From Nocardioides eburneiflavus (GTDB lineage: Bacteria; Actinomycetota; Actinomycetes; Propionibacteriales; Nocardioidaceae), in contig NZ_SRRO01000001.1 in the NCBI RefSeq assembly GCF_004785795.1, positions 2,480,001-2,544,000 of the forward strand: a DNA stretch of 64,000 nt, given 5' to 3'. The translations under genes and the position numbers were made by a program. Of this stretch, positions 60,193 through 64,000 are shown piece by piece. Numbering within the stretch: position 1 is the first letter of the stretch; the number at the start of each line of letters is the position of its first letter. Under the pieces are notes generated by a model. That model searched no databases, had not been told where the DNA came from, and saw only the letters and a program-made list of their open reading frames with translations.

Positions 60193-61365
60193 ATGAGCGA
60201 GTTCCCCCTGTACGCCCTGTCCGAGGAGCACCAGGCCGTCCGCGAGGCGGTCCGAGCGGTCGCCGACGCCAAGATCGCGCCGTACGCCGCTGCCGTGGAC
60301 GAGGAGGCCCGCTACCCGCACGAGGCCGCGCAGGCGCTGCTCGCGTCCGACTTCCACGCCCCGCACGTGCCCGAGGAGTACGGCGGTGCCGGCGCCGACG
60401 CGCTCGCCACGGTGCTGGTGATCGAGGAGGTCGCCCGTGCCTGCGTGTCGTCCTCGCTGATCCCGGCGGTCAACAAGCTGGGCTCGCTGCCGGTGCAGAT
60501 CGCGGGCTCGGAGGAGCTCAAGCAGACCTACCTCACGCGGCTCGCCAAGGGTGAGGGTGGCTTCTCCTACTGCCTCTCCGAGCCCGACGCCGGCTCCGAC
60601 GCGGGCGGCATGAAGACCCGTGCCGTCCGCGACGGCGACGAGTGGGTGCTCGACGGCGTCAAGCGCTGGATCACCAACGCTGGCGAGTCGGAGTTCTACA
60701 CCGTCATGGCCGTCACCGACGCCGAGAAGAAGACCCGCGGCGGCATCTCGGCCTTCGTGGTGGAGAAGTCCGACGAGGGGGTCTCCTTCGGCGCCCCGGA
60801 GAAGAAGCTCGGCATCAAGGGCAGCCCGACCCGCGAGGTCTACCTCGACAAGGTCCGGATCCCCGCGAGCCGGATGATCGGCGAGGAGGGCACCGGCTTC
60901 ACCACCGCGATGAAGACCCTCGACCACACCCGCGTCACGATCGCCGCCCAGGCGGTCGGCGTCGCGCAGGGTGCGCTCGACTACGCCCTCGACTACGCCA
61001 AGGAGCGCCAGCAGTTCGGCAGGTCGATCGCCGACTTCCAGGGCCTCCAGTTCATGCTCGCCGACATGGGGATGAAGATCGAGGCCGCCCGGCAGATGAC
61101 GTACGCCGCCGCCGGCCGCTCCGAGCGCGGCGACGACGACCTCACCTTCTTCGGTGCCGCCGCGAAGTGCTTCGCCTCCGACGTCGCCATGGAGGTGACC
61201 GTCAACGCCGTGCAGGTGCTCGGCGGCTACGGCTTCACCCGCGACTACCCGGTCGAGCGGATGATGCGAGACGCCAAGATCACCCAGATCTACGAGGGCA
61301 CCAACCAGGTCCAGCGGATCGTGATGGCACGGCAGCTGCTCGCCGGGGTGCAGTCGCAGCTCTGA
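60193..61365 (+). CDS. fadE25: Acyl-CoA dehydrogenase, FadE25-like
   Basis: A 390-residue acyl-CoA dehydrogenase. FAD and substrate motifs are SYCLSEPDAGSDAGGMKTRA, WITNAGESEFYTVMAVTD, KERQQFGRSIADFQGLQFMLADM and GGYGFTRDYPVERMMRDAKITQIYEGTNQVQRIVMARQ, with the catalytic Glu in YEGT. Its position after purK-purE, here separated by an inserted block, matches fadE25 beside purE in mycobacteria. It probably acts on short or branched acyl-CoA. Confidence 0.93.
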   Translation: MSEFPLYALSEEHQAVREAVRAVADAKIAPYAAAVDEEARYPHEAAQALLASDFHAPHVPEEYGGAGADALATVLVIEEVARACVSSSLIPAVNKLGSLPVQIAGSEELKQTYLTRLAKGEGGFSYCLSEPDAGSDAGGMKTRAVRDGDEWVLDGVKRWITNAGESEFYTVMAVTDAEKKTRGGISAFVVEKSDEGVSFGAPEKKLGIKGSPTREVYLDKVRIPASRMIGEEGTGFTTAMKTLDHTRVTIAAQAVGVAQGALDYALDYAKERQQFGRSIADFQGLQFMLADMGMKIEAARQMTYAAAGRSERGDDDLTFFGAAAKCFASDVAMEVTVNAVQVLGGYGFTRDYPVERMMRDAKITQIYEGTNQVQRIVMARQLLAGVQSQL

Positions 61366-61423
61366 CCTGCGGTGGTTCCCGTGCTGCGGCATGGCAGAGT
61401 CGCATCGGGGTACGGGGCCACTG

Positions 61424-61900
61424 ATGCGTACGCACGAGAGCCTGCTCTTGAAGCCAGCCCAGGGCTGGGTGGTCGCGTGCGTGATGGCCGCCCTGTTCGT
61501 GCTGATGGGTGCCTCCAGCGATGACGTCTTCGCCCGCCACGTCGGCGTGTCGGCCTCCGCGGCCGGCACGTCCCACGCTGGCGCATCGGCCGACCTCGAC
61601 CGTAGGGCTGCTTCCGCAGACGCGCCGCGATCCATCGGCGACGTCCAGCGCTCCGGGTCCGGTCATGACGCTGGCGGCGAAGCCGACGCCGCGCACGTGC
61701 TGCACCTGGTCGGTGCCTGCCTGGCCATCTTGGTCGCCGGCGCGCTGTTGCTGCATCGCCGCGGCTGGCGGCCCTCCTCGGTACGTGCGACGGCTGCCCT
61801 GTCGCCGCGACTGGTCCAACCTGCCTCCTGGCTCGCCTGCGCACGGCGAGGCCCTCCACGACTCACGCCTCCCCGCTTCTCCCCGGTGATCCGGACCTGA
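61424..61900 (+). CDS. Small membrane protein, DUF6153-like
   Basis: A 158-residue protein (168 if an upstream ATG at 61391 is used) with a helix GWVVACVMAALFVLMGAS, a hydrophilic Ala/Ser/His region and a second helix HVLHLVGACLAILVAGALLL. Two helices around a His-containing loop recall DUF6153 proteins that lie beside copper-handling genes in actinobacteria. No strong ribosome site helps to choose the start. The gene precedes the copper storage protein by 84 bases. Confidence 0.6.
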   Translation: MRTHESLLLKPAQGWVVACVMAALFVLMGASSDDVFARHVGVSASAAGTSHAGASADLDRRAASADAPRSIGDVQRSGSGHDAGGEADAAHVLHLVGACLAILVAGALLLHRRGWRPSSVRATAALSPRLVQPASWLACARRGPPRLTPPRFSPVIRT

Positions 61901-61984
61901 TGAGTGCGCCCGCTGCGTCCGCGACCAGTTCGCTGCGCGGCAGACGCACCGCACGTCCCCACCTCATGAGACGGAGAGAACACG

Positions 61985-62392
61985 ATGTCCACCACGACCA
62001 CCGAGATGATGAAGACCCACCCCACCCAGAGCACCATCGACCGCGACCTGCTCGCAGGGTGCGTCGCAGCGTGCGTGGAGTGCGCACAGGCGTGCACTGC
62101 GTGCGCGGACGCGTGCCTGGGCGAGGAGATGGTCGCCGAGCTCACGACGTGCATCCGCACCGACCTGGACTGCGCCGACATCTGCGAGACCACCGGTCGC
62201 GTGCTGTCTCGCCAGACCGGCTACAACGCGAGCACTACGCGCGCGGTGCTCCAGGCCTGCGCCCAGGCGTGCGCGTCGTGCGCCGAGGAGTGCGAGCAGC
62301 ACGCCCAGATGCACGAGCACTGCCGCATCTGCGCCGAGGCGTGCCGTCGCTGCGACGACGCCTGCAACCGCGTCCTGGCTGCCATCGGCTGA
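61985..62392 (+). CDS. Four-helix bundle copper storage protein (Csp-like)
   Basis: A 135-residue protein with 18 cysteines, mostly in CxxxC and CxxxxxxxxC patterns on four helices (for example CVAACVECAQACTACADAC and CAQACASCAEEC). This matches the cytosolic Csp3-type copper storage proteins, which fill their core with Cu(I). There is no Tat or Sec signal, so it should act in the cytoplasm. GGAGAG before ATG 61985 is a good ribosome site. It sits in a small cluster with two membrane proteins. Confidence 0.92.
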   Translation: MSTTTTEMMKTHPTQSTIDRDLLAGCVAACVECAQACTACADACLGEEMVAELTTCIRTDLDCADICETTGRVLSRQTGYNASTTRAVLQACAQACASCAEECEQHAQMHEHCRICAEACRRCDDACNRVLAAIG

Positions 62393-62489
62393 GAGCCGAC
62401 CTCACCGACGGGTGACCGGTCCTACGGGGTCGGTCACCCGGACCGCCGTGCGCGACCGCACGGCCCACACACTCGAAGGACTGACGATC

Positions 62490-63185
62490 ATGACTCACCG
62501 CAGACAGGACGACCCCCACCCCGACCCCCAGCACGGGGACAACGGCTCCGGCGGCAGCAACCAGGACCACGACGGTCGGCACGAGGCGAAGATGTACGTG
62601 CGCTTCGGCCTGATGATCGCCACGTCCACCATTGTGATGTTCGCCCTCACCTACACCAACGCCTTCAGCGTCGACCATGTTCGTTTCAGCGAGGAGCGCG
62701 TCTACATGGCGTTGCTCATGGGGGCAGCGATGGCCCTCGTGATGCTGGCGTTCATGTGGGGGATGATGTACCGCAACCGCGCCGTCAACGTCGGCATCGT
62801 GGTGGGCGCGCTCGTGCTGGGCGGCACCGCGCTCTACCTGTCCCGCTCACAGGCGCTCGTCGACGACGAGAGCTACATGGACGCGATGATCCCGCACCAC
62901 TCGATCGCCATCCTCACGAGCGAGAGAGCCGGCATCGAGGACGTCCGCGTGCGTGAGCTGGCCGCCGGCATCACGGCGGCGCAGCGCAAGGAGATCAAGG
63001 AGATGGACTGGTTGGTCCAGGACATCGAGGAGAACGGTCCGGCCACGACGCAGGAGGAGGCCGAGCAGCGGCCGGTCCCGGACTTCGAGGGCACCGCGAC
63101 CGGTGACGTGGACGGATCGGGGAAGGAGAACGTGCTGCTCCGTGCGCTCTTCTCGTTTCCGTTCCTCGGCCACGGACAGGACTGA
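62490..63185 (+). CDS. DUF305 domain membrane protein
   Basis: A 231-residue protein. The first 32 residues are His/Asp-rich (HRRQDDPHPDPQHGDN), three membrane helices follow (about 37-58, 72-95, 102-118), and the outside part has YMDAMIPHHSIAILTSERAG, the DUF305 signature with paired His. DUF305 proteins often accompany copper resistance genes and may bind copper in the periplasm-equivalent space. GAAGGA before ATG 62490 supports the start. It is the third gene of the copper cluster. Confidence 0.87.
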   Translation: MTHRRQDDPHPDPQHGDNGSGGSNQDHDGRHEAKMYVRFGLMIATSTIVMFALTYTNAFSVDHVRFSEERVYMALLMGAAMALVMLAFMWGMMYRNRAVNVGIVVGALVLGGTALYLSRSQALVDDESYMDAMIPHHSIAILTSERAGIEDVRVRELAAGITAAQRKEIKEMDWLVQDIEENGPATTQEEAEQRPVPDFEGTATGDVDGSGKENVLLRALFSFPFLGHGQD

Positions 63186-63199
63186 GAGACCTTTGCCGG

Positions 63200-63637
63200 T
63201 CAGTCCGGGATCATGTGCTGCCAGGGCCGGGTCAGCTCGAACCGGCGGCCACTGATCTCGGTGACGTCGATCTCCACGACGTTCCACTTCTCCGTCGCGA
63301 CCCAGGGCCGGAGCGGGACGTTCTCGGCGCGGTGCTCCTCGTCCTCCTCCAGCCGGCGGGCGCGGCCGCGCAGGACCACGCTGGTCGCGTGCTCCTCGAC
63401 GATCTCGTCGACCTCGAACGCCACGTCGGGGTTCATCACCACCCCGAGCAGCTTGGACCCCTCGGCGGTGCGGAACAGCAGCGTGCGCCGGTCGGTCGCG
63501 GGGTCGTGGTCGACGGCGTAGTTGACCGGGGCGATGTGCACCTCGTCGGCCAAGTGGTGCGCCAGCCTGCCGAACTCGCGGCGGCGCAGGAACTCCCAGC
63601 ACTCCTCGGTGCCCAGCTGCGTGATCGGCTCGTCCAT
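63200..63637 (-). CDS. Pyridoxamine 5'-phosphate oxidase family protein
   Basis: A 145-residue protein with the split-barrel flavin fold: LGTEECWEFLRRREFGRLAHHLADEVHIAPVNYAV, then LLFRTAEGSKLLGVVMNPDVAFEVDEI and a C-terminal ELTRPWQHM strand. Such proteins bind FMN, F420 or haem and are common in stress regulons of actinobacteria. ATG 63637 lies six bases after TACGTT. It is divergent from a universal stress protein gene, a pairing reminiscent of hypoxia (DosR-type) regulons. Confidence 0.88.
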   Translation of the reverse strand: MDEPITQLGTEECWEFLRRREFGRLAHHLADEVHIAPVNYAVDHDPATDRRTLLFRTAEGSKLLGVVMNPDVAFEVDEIVEEHATSVVLRGRARRLEEDEEHRAENVPLRPWVATEKWNVVEIDVTEISGRRFELTRPWQHMIPD

Positions 63638-63643
63638 GCCAGG

Positions 63644-63649
63644 AACGTA
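63644..63649 (-). promoter_or_regulatory. -10 hexamer of the PNPOx-family gene, leaderless type
   Basis: TACGTT on the minus strand is followed by six bases and ATG 63637. Confidence 0.5.
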
Positions 63650-63672
63650 CGGCGTCCGGCTGCTCGCGGGCA

Positions 63673-63686
63673 GGGCCGTTGGGCCC
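63673..63686. promoter_or_regulatory. GGGCC-containing palindrome between stress genes
   Basis: GGGCCGTTGGGCCC lies between the divergent PNPOx and universal stress genes. The gap of 107 bases leaves room for a shared site; resemblance to a DosR-type box is only loose. Confidence 0.3.
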
Positions 63687-63744
63687 CTCCGGCAAGGGTC
63701 CAAGTCACCTGTCCGGAGCGGGGCGCCGCGACGACGCTGGAGGC

Positions 63745-64000
63745 ATGGAGACCAGACCGATCCTCGTCGCGTACGACGGCTCGCCCGACGCCGAGCTCGC
63801 CCTCCGCTGGGCCGCCGAGGAGGCCCGCGCCACGGGGACAGGACTCCACGTCGTGGTGGTCGACGACGTCGTCACCTCGCCGTGGGGCCTGGCCGTCGCC
63901 CACCACGGCGAGGAGGTCCTGGCCGGTGCCGGCGCCGCCGTGTCCGACGCGGTGCCCGACGTGGTCCTCGAGACCCGCGTCGGCCACGTGATGGAGGAGC
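63745..64000 (+). CDS. Universal stress protein, 5' part
   Basis: The first 85 residues of a UspA-family protein. It begins METRPILVAYDGSPDAELALRWAAEEARATGTGLHVVVVDDVV, the typical first strand and Asp of the nucleotide fold; the remainder lies beyond the window. AGG close to ATG 63745 is the only ribosome-site-like sequence. Located beside a PNPOx protein, which fits a dormancy or hypoxia stress role. Confidence 0.85.
   Translation, partial: METRPILVAYDGSPDAELALRWAAEEARATGTGLHVVVVDDVVTSPWGLAVAHHGEEVLAGAGAAVSDAVPDVVLETRVGHVMEE

Noticed and set aside
1..64000. CRISPR arrays, tRNA or rRNA genes, insertion sequences, phage genes
   Set aside because: No regularly spaced direct repeats, cloverleaf-like sequences, transposase motifs or phage structural genes were found by reading.
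1..64000. Classic rho-independent terminators
   Set aside because: GC-rich inverted repeats exist between some convergent genes, but none is followed by a T-run, so none is listed as a terminator.

Overview
The window comes from a very GC-rich (about 70% or more) actinobacterium, most likely a member of the Nocardioidaceae such as Nocardioides. Four things point that way: GTG starts are common; DUF222/HNH endonuclease and acyl-CoA carboxylase epsilon genes are present; the gene order accD-accE / birA / PH protein / purK / purE / acyl-CoA dehydrogenase matches, from memory, the Mycobacterium tuberculosis Rv3274c-Rv3282 locus; and many genes have a TANNNT hexamer 6-8 nt before the start codon, the signature of leaderless transcripts. 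No rRNA, tRNA, CRISPR array, prophage or insertion sequence was recognised. The region looks chromosomal.

Layout. 1-7.4 kb: end of a MOSC protein, thiol peroxidase, DUF2252 protein, an aldo/keto reductase with its MerR regulator (shared operator motif), a uronate-dehydrogenase-like gene with purine nucleoside phosphorylase, an exported beta-propeller and a gamma-glutamylcyclotransferase-like protein. 7.4-15.4 kb: dihydrolipoyl dehydrogenase, an LpdA-like quinone reductase, two tandem paralogues of unknown function, a SpoIID-like wall protein coupled to a GDSL lipoprotein, and a DUF4188/MerR divergent pair. 15.4-25.8 kb: pyruvate carboxylase, an epimerase/TetR pair with twin operators, a J-domain gene preceded by a possible leader peptide, an FAD dehydrogenase with its TetR regulator, an inverted-repeat element and the biotinylated acyl-CoA carboxylase alpha chain.

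25.8-32.2 kb is an iron-uptake operon behind a near-consensus DtxR/IdeR box: FbpA-, FbpB- and FbpC-like proteins followed, with 4-base overlaps throughout, by an unusual adenylation / carrier / membrane-acyltransferase fusion. 32.2-39.5 kb: an acyl-CoA dehydrogenase behind a perfect 24-bp palindrome, a damaged ynfA, DUF222/HNH, and a two-component system next to a NatAB-type ABC exporter. 39.5-49.4 kb: the lipid/biotin/purine block (YqaA-like, CDP-alcohol phosphatidyltransferase, Maf, DUF885 peptidase, AccE, AccD, BirA, PH protein, class III cyclase, winged-helix protein, PurK, PurE). BirA would serve the biotin domains of pyruvate carboxylase and the carboxylase alpha chain.

49.4-60.1 kb appears inserted between purE and the fadE25-like gene relative to the mycobacterial order: ArfB-like hydrolase, a Gfo/Idh/MocA oxidoreductase, an ECF sigma / zinc anti-sigma pair, then a tightly overlapping cluster (about 52.6-59.7 kb). 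That cluster contains a CDP-alcohol phosphotransferase-sulfatase fusion, a dehydrogenase, a pterin-synthase-like protein with an altered metal site, a GT4 glycosyltransferase, a flippase-like membrane protein, a RibD-type reductase and GTP cyclohydrolase II. It is my best candidate for an undescribed pathway, possibly a GTP-derived (pyrimidine or pterin) group linked to a glycan or lipid. 60.2-64 kb: fadE25-like dehydrogenase, a copper-storage cluster (small membrane protein, 18-Cys Csp protein, DUF305 protein), a PNPOx-family protein and the start of a universal stress protein.
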